NCBI RefSeq assembly: GCF_000265245.1
Contig: NZ_AJKS02000002.1
Location: 213,572 to 277,571, forward strand
Direction: 5' to 3'
DNA length: 64,000 nt
Source: Halomonas smyrnensis AAD6
Lineage (GTDB): Bacteria; Pseudomonadota; Gammaproteobacteria; Pseudomonadales; Halomonadaceae
Part shown: one piece after another, positions 41,655-52,792 of the stretch
Position numbering within the stretch: position 1 is the first letter of the stretch
Layout of the letters: every line of letters begins with the position of its first letter
Made by a program: the position numbers and the translations under genes
Notes under the pieces: model-generated
The model's input: the letters and a program-made list of their open reading frames with translations, nothing else
Database searches by the model: none
Told to the model about the DNA's origin: nothing

Positions 41655-41740
41655 GACAGGGGCGCCGTGGCGGTGATCCGCCACGGCTGAGAGGCACCCT
41701 CACCACCTGACCCGGATAATGCCGGCGGAGGGAGTCGTGC
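41655..41740 (+). promoter_or_regulatory. TPP riboswitch (thi-box)
   Basis: AGGGGCGCC, CGGCTGAGAGGCACC and CACCTGACCCGGATAATGCC plus GCGGAGGGAGT follow the conserved thi-box order (GGGGxxC ... CUGAGA ... ACCxGAxCxGGxUAAUxCCxGCGxAGGGA). It ends about 43 bp before the thiM ATG. Binding of thiamine pyrophosphate would block thiM-thiE expression, probably by hiding the ribosome site. Confidence 0.93.
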
Positions 41741-41782
41741 CGGCTCACTTCGCGGCCGCGCCTCCCGTCGCCAGGAGGCCCG

Positions 41783-42607
41783 ATGCATTCCCTCGATCCC
41801 GCGCCGCATCTGGTGCGCGTGCGCCGCACCACCCCGCTGGTTCACAACATCACCAACCACGTGGCGATGAACTTCATGGCCAACGCGCTGCTGGCGCTGG
41901 GCGCTTCGCCCGCCATGGTCCACGCCCGCGAGGAAGCCGCCGAGTTCGCCGGCCTGGCCGCCGCCCTGACGCTGAACATCGGCACCCTCTCGCCCCACTG
42001 GCTCGACGCCATGGACGACGCCGCCCGCGCCGCCAATGGCGCCGGCACGCCCTGGGTGCTCGACCCGGTGGCGGTGGGCGCCACCCGCTTTCGTCGCGAG
42101 GCCGGCGCCCGGCTGCTGGCGCTGGGGCCGAGCGCGATCCGCGGCAACGCCTCGGAGATCCTGGCGCTGGCCCGACAGGGCGGCGGCGGGCGCGGCGTGG
42201 ATAGCACCGACAGCGCCGACAGCGCCGAGCGCGCCGCCGTGGCGCTGGCCCGCGAGAGCGGCGCCGTGGTGGCGGTCACCGGCGAGGTCGACCTGGTCAC
42301 CGACGGCCGGCGCCTGGCGCGGGTCGCCGGCGGCCATGCGCTGATGCCCCGCGTCACCACCATGGGCTGCGCCCTGACCGGCGTGGTGGGCGCCTTCCTG
42401 GCCGGCGCCGAGGACCCGTTCGCGGCCACGGTGGCGGCGCTGGCCGCCTACGCCGCGGCCGGAGAAAGCGCCGCCGAGAGCGCCGCCGGCCCCGGCAGCT
42501 TCGCCGTGGCCTTCCTCGACGCCCTCTACGCCCTGGATCCCGACACGCTATCCCCTTCCCCATCCACGCCGCTGGCCGACCGCCTGGAGCTCACCGATGC
42601 GCCTTGA
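41783..42607 (+). CDS. thiM: Hydroxyethylthiazole kinase ThiM
   Basis: 274 residues. Family features: PLVHNITNHVAMNFMANALL at the start, SPAMVHAREEAAEF, NIGTLSPHWLDAM, PWVLDPVAVGATRFRREAG, IRGNASEILALA, GVDSTDSADSAERAAV and the catalytic Cys in VTTMGCALTGVVGAF. It phosphorylates salvaged 4-methyl-5-(2-hydroxyethyl)thiazole for thiamine synthesis. Behind the TPP riboswitch and overlapping thiE by 11 bp. Confidence 0.95.
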   Translation: MHSLDPAPHLVRVRRTTPLVHNITNHVAMNFMANALLALGASPAMVHAREEAAEFAGLAAALTLNIGTLSPHWLDAMDDAARAANGAGTPWVLDPVAVGATRFRREAGARLLALGPSAIRGNASEILALARQGGGGRGVDSTDSADSAERAAVALARESGAVVAVTGEVDLVTDGRRLARVAGGHALMPRVTTMGCALTGVVGAFLAGAEDPFAATVAALAAYAAAGESAAESAAGPGSFAVAFLDALYALDPDTLSPSPSTPLADRLELTDAP

Positions 42608-43223
42608 TCTGTCCCTCTACCTGGTCACCGACCCCGAGCTGTGCGCCGCCCATGGCGTCGAGCAGACCGTGCTGGCCGCGGTGCGCGGCGGCGTCAGCGT
42701 CGTCCAGCTGCGCGACAAGCACGCCTCCGACGCCGAGATGATCCCGCTGGCCCGCCGCCTGAAGGCCGCGCTGGCCGGCAGCGGCGTGCCGCTGATCATC
42801 AACGACCGCCTCGAGGTCGCGCTGGCCAGCCGGGCCGACGGCCTGCACATCGGCCAGGACGACGGCGAGGTCGCCGATGCCCGCGCCGCGCTGGGCCCGG
42901 ACGCCATCCTCGGCCTCTCGGTGCAGACCCACGAACAGCTGGCCCGGCTGGACGCCGGACGCCTCGACTACCTGGGCCTCGGCCCGGTGTTCGCCACGGC
43001 CACCAAGCAGGACCACGCCGCGCCGCTGGGCGTCGACGGCCTGGCGGCGTTGGCCGCGGCCAGCCCGCTGCCCACGGTGGCGATCGGCGGGCTCAAGGTC
43101 GAGCACATCGAGGCGGTGCGCCGCGCCGGTGCCGACGGCCTGGCGGTGGTCTCGGCGATCTGCGGCACCCCGGACCCAGAGGCCGCCGCGCGGCGCTTTT
43201 CTGCCGCAACCGCGACGGGCTAG
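42597..43223 (+). CDS. thiE: Thiamine-phosphate synthase ThiE
   Basis: 208 residues with a TIM-barrel pattern: LYLVTDPEL, VVQLRDKHASDAEM, LIINDRLEVALASRADGLHI, GQDDGEV, LGLSVQTHEQ, DYLGLGPVFATATKQDHAAP and VAIGGLKVEHIEAV. It joins the thiazole phosphate made by ThiM with HMP-PP to form thiamine monophosphate. Co-transcribed with thiM under the riboswitch. Confidence 0.95.
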   Translation: MRLDLSLYLVTDPELCAAHGVEQTVLAAVRGGVSVVQLRDKHASDAEMIPLARRLKAALAGSGVPLIINDRLEVALASRADGLHIGQDDGEVADARAALGPDAILGLSVQTHEQLARLDAGRLDYLGLGPVFATATKQDHAAPLGVDGLAALAAASPLPTVAIGGLKVEHIEAVRRAGADGLAVVSAICGTPDPEAAARRFSAATATG

Positions 43224-43391
43224 GGGTCCGTCAGCCTCGACGCGGCAGGAAGCCATCGGCTGGCTCATCCCGCGGTTTCGAAGACGCGGTCCGATCCAGT
43301 GCGATGCTGGAGACACACCGACGACGCCCCCGCCGCTTGGCGGAGGCGTCTGACGCCGAGCGTGGCGCGGAAGGTGGGGGGATCATTGCTG

Positions 43392-43417
43392 CCGCCGCGC
43401 CCCCTTGAGCGCGGCGG
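43392..43417 (-). terminator. Hairpin after luxS
   Basis: CCGCCGCGC (43392-43400) pairs with GCGCGGCGG (43409-43417). It lies 12 bp past the luxS stop on the minus strand. The sequence after the stem (CAGCAATGATC) has no U-tract. The remaining gap to thiE (43224-43391) shows no gene. Confidence 0.6.
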
Positions 43418-43429
43418 ACGGCGAGGCAC

Positions 43430-43954
43430 TCAGCCCAGGTCGTTGCCGAGCGTCTTGAGCTTCTCGGGGCTGAGGGCCAGGTCGTCGTTCCGGTTGACTC
43501 CGATGCCCTGGTCGATGATGCCCCGGGCGATCTCCTGCGCCTCCTCCAGGGAGTGCATCAGGTAGGTACCACACTGGTGCTCGTTGAGCTCGGGAATCTC
43601 CTCCATGCGCTCGACGTTCAGCACATCGTGCATGGCGGCCTGCCAAGCCTCGGCAACGCTCTGCTCGCTCGGGCTGCCCAGCAGGCTCATGTAGAAACCG
43701 GTGCGACAGCCCATGGGCGAGATATCGATGATCTCGACGCCGTCGCCGTTCAGGTGCTGGCGCATGAAGCCGGCAAACAGGTGCTCCAGGGTGTGAACCC
43801 CCTTCTCGCTCATCAGGTCCTCGTTGGGCTTGTTGAAGCGCAGGTCGAAGACGGTGATGGTATCGCCCGAGGGGGAGCGCATGGTCTTGGCGACGCGCAC
43901 CGCGGGGGCGCTCATGATGGTGTGGTCCACGGTAAAGCTGTCGAGTAGGGGCAT
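43430..43954 (-). CDS. luxS: S-ribosylhomocysteine lyase LuxS
   Basis: 174 residues starting [14 protein letters not shown]. The metal site is [15 protein letters not shown] (His-x-x-x-His), with the third ligand Cys in [10 protein letters not shown]; the second catalytic Cys is in [13 protein letters not shown]. It converts S-ribosylhomocysteine to homocysteine and DPD, the precursor of autoinducer 2, as part of the activated methyl cycle. Monocistronic. Confidence 0.97.
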   Translation of the reverse strand: MPLLDSFTVDHTIMSAPAVRVAKTMRSPSGDTITVFDLRFNKPNEDLMSEKGVHTLEHLFAGFMRQHLNGDGVEIIDISPMGCRTGFYMSLLGSPSEQSVAEAWQAAMHDVLNVERMEEIPELNEHQCGTYLMHSLEEAQEIARGIIDQGIGVNRNDDLALSPEKLKTLGNDLG

Positions 43955-44176
43955 GTCGGCTCCTGCAGGTCATGGGGAAGGACGCGGCCGCCTGGGCCGT
44001 GCTCGATGCGGGCATGGTAGCTCGTTGCGTCGGCGGTTCGCCAACCCCAGCGGCTGGAAAAACGCCGGGCGGGGACTAGCATGAGATCATGACGTGAAGG
44101 CTTGGCATGACACCATGGCGGCCCTGAGCACCGTGACGCCTGGCCTCGACGAGATGATACCCCCAAGGAGGTCATC

Positions 44177-44263
44177 ATGAGCGGCGAGATCCACCGCGAT
44201 CATCCCCACCAGCATGGCCGCTTGCGTCGGCGCCTCAGTGGGTGGGTCGACGGTTCAGGCTGA
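44177..44263 (+). other. Very short ORF with a strong ribosome binding site
   Basis: AAGGAGGT is followed six bases later by an ATG opening 28 codons (His-rich, MSGEIHRDHPHQHGRLRRRL). It runs over the 3' end of the transporter gene on the other strand. It may be the preserved 5' end of a gene whose remainder has been lost, or a small His-rich peptide. Evidence is only the ribosome site. Confidence 0.25.
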
Positions 44264-45110
44264 CGCGCCGTTCCTGATAGGCGATGGCCAGGCCGCTGAC
44301 GATGATCAGGCTGCCGCCGGCGAACACCCAGGGGTCCGGCATCTCGCCCCAGAAGCCCCAGCCCAGCAGGGTCGCCCACAGCAGCGCCGTGTAGTCGAAG
44401 GGCGCGGCGATGGCCGCCGGGGCGTAGCGGAAGGCCTGGGTCAGGCCCACCATGGCGCCGACGCCGAGCACGCCGGCGCCCAGGAAGCCCAGCCAGTGGA
44501 TCGGCGCCGGCGTCTGCCAGACCCAGGGCAGGGTCAGGGAGGCGGCCAGGCAGGGCACCAGGGTGGTATAGAAGACCATGGCCCAGAGGTGCTCCCCCTC
44601 GCCGTAGCGGCGTGCCGTGATCATGGTCAGGGCATAGAACAGCGCCGCAGCGACCACCACCAGCATGGCGGGCTGGAAACCGGCGGCGCCGGGCCGCACC
44701 ACCACCAGCACGCCGGCGAAGCCGAGCAGCGTGGCCAGCCAGGTCGGGCGGTCGACCCGCTCGCCGAGCAGCGGCACCGAGAGCAGCGTCACGAACAGCG
44801 GCGCGGCGAAGGCGATCGCCGTGGCGGTGGCCAGCGGTAGAAGCACCAGGCCCCACATGAAGGTGATCATGGTGGCGGTGAAGATCAGGCCGCGCAGCAG
44901 GTGCACGCCCGGGCGCCGCGTGCCGAGGGTGCGCAGGCCGCCGCTGACGCGCGCGATCAGCACGATCAGCGGCAGCGACACCAGGGTGCGGAAGAAGATG
45001 ATCTGCAGCGGCGAATGCACCGCGCCCAGCCACTTGGTGACGGCATCGCCCAGCGCCAGGCACAGCACGCCGCCGCACATGAACAGGATGCCTTTCAGCG
45101 AGGATGTCAT
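44235..45110 (-). CDS. EamA/DMT-family transporter
   Basis: 291 residues from ATG 45110 with AGGGAGG upstream. Ten predicted membrane spans in two EamA repeats: GILFMCGGVLCLALGDAVTK, AAPLFVTLLSVPLLGERVDR (end of the first repeat) and AALLWATLLGWGFWGEMPDP with GGSLIIVSGLAIAY (end of the second). Proteins of this family export amino acids, nucleosides or other metabolites. Substrate unknown. Confidence 0.9.
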   Translation of the reverse strand: MTSSLKGILFMCGGVLCLALGDAVTKWLGAVHSPLQIIFFRTLVSLPLIVLIARVSGGLRTLGTRRPGVHLLRGLIFTATMITFMWGLVLLPLATATAIAFAAPLFVTLLSVPLLGERVDRPTWLATLLGFAGVLVVVRPGAAGFQPAMLVVVAAALFYALTMITARRYGEGEHLWAMVFYTTLVPCLAASLTLPWVWQTPAPIHWLGFLGAGVLGVGAMVGLTQAFRYAPAAIAAPFDYTALLWATLLGWGFWGEMPDPWVFAGGSLIIVSGLAIAYQERRVSLNRRPTH

Positions 45111-45135
45111 GCGCGGCCTCCCTGCGCAGAGTGAA

Positions 45136-45172
45136 GAAAAAATCACCCCGTCGGCGGGACCGAGGGGGTGAT
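45136..45172 (-). terminator. Rho-independent terminator of the carboxypeptidase gene
   Basis: ATCACCCC (45142-45149) pairs with GGGGTGAT (45165-45172); on the minus strand the stem is followed by TTTTTTC (45142-45136). It lies 64 bp after the stop of the minus-strand carboxypeptidase gene and upstream of the transporter gene. Confidence 0.85.
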
Positions 45173-45235
45173 GTCACTACGCTAGGCGATTCGCGCGGTT
45201 GAGGCAACGCCGGGCGGCGTGCCGGCGGGAACGCC

Positions 45236-46645
45236 TCAGAGCGAGGCCTGCACCACCATGCAGTCCATGCCCTGGGACTGCAGGCGTTGGCAGGCGCTAC
45301 GGGCCTGGCTTTCGCCCAGGTCGACCAGACGCGCCCGGTAGACGCCGGCGCTCTCCGCCCAAGGCACATCGACCCGCGCCTCGTCCAGCTCGGCGGCCAA
45401 TCGGGCGGCGGCGCGGTCGGCCAGGCGACGGGCGTGATCGGCATCGCTGAAGGCGCCGACCTGCACGCCCCAGCGGCCGCCGGCCCGCTCGTCGCGGTCG
45501 ATCAGTGCGGTCAGCGGATCCGCCTCGGCCGACCCGCCGATGGCCGCGTCGGCGCTCGGCGCCGAGGCCACGATCGTCTCGTCCGGCGAGGGCGCGGCGG
45601 CGTCCTGCACCACCGGCCCCGGCGTGTCGGCGCCGGCCGGCTCGCTGGCCGCCGGCGTCGGGGCCGGTTCGGCCGCTTGGGCGGCGGCCGACGTCGCGGC
45701 CGGCGCGGCAGTGTCGCGGCTCGCCAGCATCTGCCCGGCCGGCGGCAGGGTGCGGCCCGGCAGCGGCATCAGCCGCTCGGCGGCGATCTCGGTGCGCGCC
45801 AGCCAGCCGTGGCCGTCGGCCAGGGCGGCGCGGGCGAAGCCGCGATTCAGCAGGTCGGCCATGTGCTCATCGCGGGAGGCCGCGGTGAAGCCGCCCATCA
45901 CCACCGAGAGCATGCGCCGGCCGTCGTGCACCGCCGAGGTGGCGACGTTGAAGCCGGAGGCGCGGATGAAGCCGGTCTTGAGGCCATCGGCGCCCGGGTA
46001 GTTGGCCAGCAGGCGATTGTGGCCGCGGTAGGTGTTGCCGCGCCAGGTGAAGTCCTGCAGCGAGAAGTAGTGGTAGTACTGGGGGAAATCGAGCATCAGC
46101 CGACGGGCCAGCACCGCCATGTCGCGGGCGGTGGTGACCTGGGCGTCGTCCGGCAGGCCGGAGGCGTTGCGGAAGGTGGTGCGGCCCATGCCGAGCTCGC
46201 GGGCGCGCTCGGTCATCATCCGCGCGAAGTGGCGCTCGCTGCCGCCCAGCGCCTCGGCGATGACCACCGCCACGTCATTGGCCGAGCGCACCACCAGCGA
46301 TTCGATGGCGGTCTCCACCGGAATGCTGTCGCCCGGCTTGAGGTAGAGCTTGGTGGCCGGCATGGCCGCGGCCGCCTGCGAGACCGGCAGCGGCTGCCCC
46401 AGGCTCATGCTGCGCCCCTCGATGGCCTCGAACAGCAGGTAGAGGGTCATCATCTTGGTCAGCGAGGCCGGGAAACGCGGCGCATCGGCGTTCTCGGCGT
46501 AGAGGATCTCGTGGGTATCGGCGTCGATGACGATCCCCGCGTAGCGAGGGTTCTCGGCCTGGGCGAGCGGTGCCAGCAGCAGGCTGACCATGACGAGGAC
46601 GGCAAGCAGACTCGCTCGCCAGCCGGAAATCTGAGTCGGCAGCAT
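45236..46645 (-). CDS. D-alanyl-D-alanine carboxypeptidase with C-terminal SPOR domain
   Basis: 469 residues. Signal peptide to LAPLAQAE. Penicillin-binding core of the PBP5/6/DacF type: ASLTKMMTLY (Ser-x-x-Lys, catalytic Ser near residue 63), VVRSANDVAVV (Ser-x-Asn) and GADGLKTGFIRAS (Lys-Thr-Gly). After about residue 300 come an Ala/Pro-rich linker and then a SPOR domain (GRWGVQVGAFSDADHARRLA, ending QGMDCMVVQASL). SPOR binds denuded septal glycan, so this enzyme should trim stem pentapeptides at the division site. PBP5 itself has a membrane-anchor helix instead. Confidence 0.93.
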   Translation of the reverse strand: MLPTQISGWRASLLAVLVMVSLLLAPLAQAENPRYAGIVIDADTHEILYAENADAPRFPASLTKMMTLYLLFEAIEGRSMSLGQPLPVSQAAAAMPATKLYLKPGDSIPVETAIESLVVRSANDVAVVIAEALGGSERHFARMMTERARELGMGRTTFRNASGLPDDAQVTTARDMAVLARRLMLDFPQYYHYFSLQDFTWRGNTYRGHNRLLANYPGADGLKTGFIRASGFNVATSAVHDGRRMLSVVMGGFTAASRDEHMADLLNRGFARAALADGHGWLARTEIAAERLMPLPGRTLPPAGQMLASRDTAAPAATSAAAQAAEPAPTPAASEPAGADTPGPVVQDAAAPSPDETIVASAPSADAAIGGSAEADPLTALIDRDERAGGRWGVQVGAFSDADHARRLADRAAARLAAELDEARVDVPWAESAGVYRARLVDLGESQARSACQRLQSQGMDCMVVQASL

Positions 46646-46683
46646 CGGTGTTCCCCTGAAAAATGACGCGCTTTATAAGTGCA

Positions 46684-49671
46684 TTATGACCTAGGGGCCT
46701 GCCCTGTACAGGACGAAACGCGGCCCGCAGCGCCATTTCCACTTTTCGTTGTCGGACATCCAGCCTCGTGCTTGAGCGCTTCGATGTCCACCTCGTCGAT
46801 CTGCGCCGCGGCCAGGAAGCGTGCGGCATAGTCGCGCCACACGCCGCTGTCGAGCAGCAGGGCAAAGACATCGGGGTCCAGATGGCCATCGCGGGCCATG
46901 CCGGCCAGGATCGACAGCGAGCGCGACAGCGTCAGGCCCGGCTTGTAGGGCCGGTCGGCGGCGGTCAGCGCCTCGAAGACATCGGCCACCGCCATGATGC
47001 GCTCCTCCAGGCTGGCCTCGGCCAGCACCAGCCGGCGCGGATAGCCCTGGCCGTCCATGCGTTCGTGATGGTTGCCGGCGATGGTCGGCACCCGCCGCAG
47101 GTGCGCCGGCCAGGGCAGCGACTCGAGCATCATGACGGTCTGGACGATGTGCTCCTGGATGCGGAAGCGCTCGATGTCGTTGAGCGTGCCGCGCGCCACC
47201 CGCAGGTTGTAGAGCTCGCCCTGGTCGCCGGCCACCTCCGGCGGCTGCATGGCGAAGCCCCAGCGGTTGCGCGGGTCGTCCTCGGCCACCGGCGGCGGCG
47301 CGACGGCCCAGTCGAGGCGATGCCGGGGGCGGTCGGCCAGCAGCCGCTCCTCGGCGGGGAGCGGGGCTTCGGGCTCGCGGGCCAATCGTGCGGCCTCCTC
47401 CTCGGACACGCCGAGCCGGTCGTCGAAGTGGCGCCACCAGCGCCAGTCGGCGATCGCCTCGAGCCGCGCCAGGCCGTCCGCATCGACCGCCTGGCCGCCG
47501 CGGTTGAGCTCGGCCACCCGTCCAAAGGCCTCCTGCAGCTCGGTCTGCCGGCGCTGGCGCGCCGCGGCCAGCGTGGGCTCGTCGCCGCCCTCGGCCAGCC
47601 CGCGCCAGTAGGCGACGTCGGCGTCGCGCCACAGCACCTCGAAGCGGGTGCGGATCTCGTGGATGCGGTTGTAGCGGGTCTCCAGCTTGGTGGCCTTCTC
47701 CATGACCTCGTCGGGCGTGGTCAGCTTGCCGCAGTCGTGCAGCCAGGCCGCCAGGTGGAAGGCGGTGCGGCGCTCGTCGTCCAGCGTCTCGTCGGCGAAG
47801 GGGCCGGTGGTCATGCGATGGGCGCCCTCCAGCAGCATCTCGGCCAACTGCGGCACCCGCGAGCAGTGGCCGCCGGTATGCGCCGACTTGGCGTCGGTGG
47901 CGCCGGCGATCAGCTCGACGATGGCATCCAGCAGGCGCTTCTCGCCCTCCAGCAGTCGACGGGTCTCGATCGCCACCGCCGCCGCGCCGGAGAGCTCCTC
48001 GACGAAGCGCCGCCAGGAGCGATCGCCGCCCTGCCCCGACGCGCGCAGCGCCAGCACCAGCAGCCCCATGCGATGGCCGCTGCGATTGCACAGCGGCTGC
48101 ACCAGATAGCCGCTGGCCGCGGCCCGGCGCTCCAGCGCCGCCATGCCGCCCTCCTCGGGGGCCTTCAGGGTCAGGCACGCCGGCAGCGGATCGTCGGGAT
48201 CGCCCTGGCCCCGCTCGGCCTCGCAGACGAAGCGGGTGGCATCGCTCTCGTCCTCGAGGTAGATGGCGCCGTGGCGGCTGTCGGTGATGTTCAGCAGGTC
48301 CTCGAGCACGGTGGCGAGCAGCGTGTCCAGCCGCGGCTCGCGGCTCAGCGTGCGGGTCATGCGCTGGAAGCCCGCGATGCCCTCGGCCATGCCCGTCAGC
48401 GCGCCGCTCAGCTGCTGCACCTCGCGCACCGGCGAGCGCACCCCGCGGCAGGCCGAGAAGTCGAAGTCGCCCAGCGCCCGGACCTGCTCGGCCAGGGCGT
48501 TCAGCGGGCGGCTGAGCCGATGCCCGACCCACACGCCCAGCGGCAGCAGCGCCAGGGCCAGCAGCACGGCCACCAGCGAACGCTGCCACAGCAGCTCGCG
48601 GGTGCCGGCGAGCAGCTCGCGCTCCGGCACCACCATCAGCAGCGTGGCCGGCTCCACGCCGGGGATGCGGAACGGCAGGCGCATGCCGAACCAGTCCTCG
48701 CCGTCGACCCGGAAGCTGGCGGAGGCGCCGAAGGCGTCGTCGCCGGAGGCCGCCTCGCCCGGGGCCGCGGCGCCCAGCGAGGCGCCCTCGTCCCGGGTCA
48801 GGTGGCCGAGCCGCCGCAGCACCGGGTCATCGAGCTCGTCCAGCGTCGCCAGCCGCGGCGATCCGCCAGGCGCGGCGAGCAGCGTCTCCACGTCGGGATG
48901 CGCCAGCAGCCGGCCATCGCGGGACACCACCACCAGCCGGGTGCCGGGCGTGATGCCCAGCGCGTCCATTTCGCTGCCGAGATCGGCCAGCGAGGCATCA
49001 AGCCCCACCACCGACCGACCGTCGCGGCTGCGCCGGGCCAAGGTGATGCCGATCTCGCGGGTGGTGAACAAGGCATAGGGCTCAGTCAGCCAGGGGCCGC
49101 TGGCCGCCATCGCCCGCCGATACCAGGGGCGCTCCCGGGGGTCGAAGACGTCGCCCGGCTGGAGCCGCCGGCCGAGCAGGTTCAGGTCGCGGTCGTAGAG
49201 CCGCCACTCGGCCTGGGCATTGCCGCCGGCATCGCGGTCGACCGCCTGCACCAGATACGCCGCCTCGTCGGCCTCGGGCACCTCGGGCAACCGCGCCTGC
49301 GGCACCCGCCCGGCCGGGCGCAGCAGCAGGAAGTCGCCGTCCTCGTAGCCCACGTAGACGGCGCTGGCCGCCGAGTGCACCTCCAGCGAGGCGGCCAGCA
49401 GCGGCAGATGGCGCAGGCGATCGACGAGCCGCTGGCGCGACGCCAGATCGTCCTGGGCCAGCAGCGCCACCACCACCCGGGCCGGGTCGATCAGCCGCCG
49501 CGCCCGCTCCTCGGTGGTCACGGCCAGCTGACGGCCGGTGTCCTCCACGGCGCGGACCATCATCTTGTCGGCACCGCGGACGCCGTGCCACAGCAGCACC
49601 CCGGCCACGATCAGCATCAGGCCGACGATCGACACGGCGGTCAGCGCGCGAAGGGAGAAGGAACGGCGCAT
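46684..49671 (-). CDS. Membrane sensor with GAF and HD-GYP domains, putative c-di-GMP phosphodiesterase
   Basis: About 995 residues from ATG 49671 (a GTG 87 bp upstream is also open). Order: membrane span at the N-terminus (LTAVSIVGLMLIVAGVLLW), large periplasmic Cache-type sensor (YVGYEDGDFLLLR, ERPWYRRAM, VVSRDGRLLAHPD), second span near residue 370 (SLVAVLLALALLPLGVWVG), HAMP, GAF-like domain (TDSRHGAIYLEDESDATRF), then HD-GYP with HTGGHCSRVP, LAAWLHDCGKLTTP and NHHERMDGQGYPRRL. Between the HD and HHExxDGxGYP motifs lies an insertion of roughly 150 residues beyond the usual spacing. Likely degrades c-di-GMP on ligand binding; activity not proven. Confidence 0.88.
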   Translation of the reverse strand: MRRSFSLRALTAVSIVGLMLIVAGVLLWHGVRGADKMMVRAVEDTGRQLAVTTEERARRLIDPARVVVALLAQDDLASRQRLVDRLRHLPLLAASLEVHSAASAVYVGYEDGDFLLLRPAGRVPQARLPEVPEADEAAYLVQAVDRDAGGNAQAEWRLYDRDLNLLGRRLQPGDVFDPRERPWYRRAMAASGPWLTEPYALFTTREIGITLARRSRDGRSVVGLDASLADLGSEMDALGITPGTRLVVVSRDGRLLAHPDVETLLAAPGGSPRLATLDELDDPVLRRLGHLTRDEGASLGAAAPGEAASGDDAFGASASFRVDGEDWFGMRLPFRIPGVEPATLLMVVPERELLAGTRELLWQRSLVAVLLALALLPLGVWVGHRLSRPLNALAEQVRALGDFDFSACRGVRSPVREVQQLSGALTGMAEGIAGFQRMTRTLSREPRLDTLLATVLEDLLNITDSRHGAIYLEDESDATRFVCEAERGQGDPDDPLPACLTLKAPEEGGMAALERRAAASGYLVQPLCNRSGHRMGLLVLALRASGQGGDRSWRRFVEELSGAAAVAIETRRLLEGEKRLLDAIVELIAGATDAKSAHTGGHCSRVPQLAEMLLEGAHRMTTGPFADETLDDERRTAFHLAAWLHDCGKLTTPDEVMEKATKLETRYNRIHEIRTRFEVLWRDADVAYWRGLAEGGDEPTLAAARQRRQTELQEAFGRVAELNRGGQAVDADGLARLEAIADWRWWRHFDDRLGVSEEEAARLAREPEAPLPAEERLLADRPRHRLDWAVAPPPVAEDDPRNRWGFAMQPPEVAGDQGELYNLRVARGTLNDIERFRIQEHIVQTVMMLESLPWPAHLRRVPTIAGNHHERMDGQGYPRRLVLAEASLEERIMAVADVFEALTAADRPYKPGLTLSRSLSILAGMARDGHLDPDVFALLLDSGVWRDYAARFLAAAQIDEVDIEALKHEAGCPTTKSGNGAAGRVSSCTGQAPRS

Positions 49672-49910
49672 GGGCGGCCTCGGCAGCGGCGAGTCGGGCG
49701 CCGACGAGGTGCCGGCACTGCCTTCAAGATACGCCAAGTCCGCCGAGGATGGCGGCACCTTGCGGGAACGCCTTTCAACGTGGGGAGCCGTGCGCCTGGC
49801 TCGGATAGCCCTCTCGGAGTCTCCGCTCAGCTACCCCAGAGGCGCGAAACGCCGAGCCAGACCAGCCGCAGCGAGAGCAGCGTCAGCACCAGCCGGAAGA
49901 GATCGTCGAA

Positions 49911-49936
49911 GCCCCGCCGGTATCCCCCGGCGGGGC
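49911..49936. terminator. Hairpin after acnA
   Basis: GCCCCGCCGG (49911-49920) pairs perfectly with CCGGCGGGGC (49927-49936). It lies 33 bp past the acnA stop, between acnA and the HD-GYP gene. No T-run follows on either strand. The remaining gap shows no gene. Confidence 0.6.
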
Positions 49937-49969
49937 CTGTCACTCCCAAAGTGCCTGGGGATACCCCAA

Positions 49970-52716
<2,747 letters not shown>

Positions 52717-52792
52717 GGGGTCTCCTTTCGTGGCGCGGGCCGGCAACGCGGATGGTCGCCGGCCCACGGTAAACGTGTCAGACAGGACGTGG

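Noticed and set aside
43383..44015. Alternative long frame over luxS
   Set aside because: Same strand but out of phase; luxS shows all conserved metal and catalytic residues.
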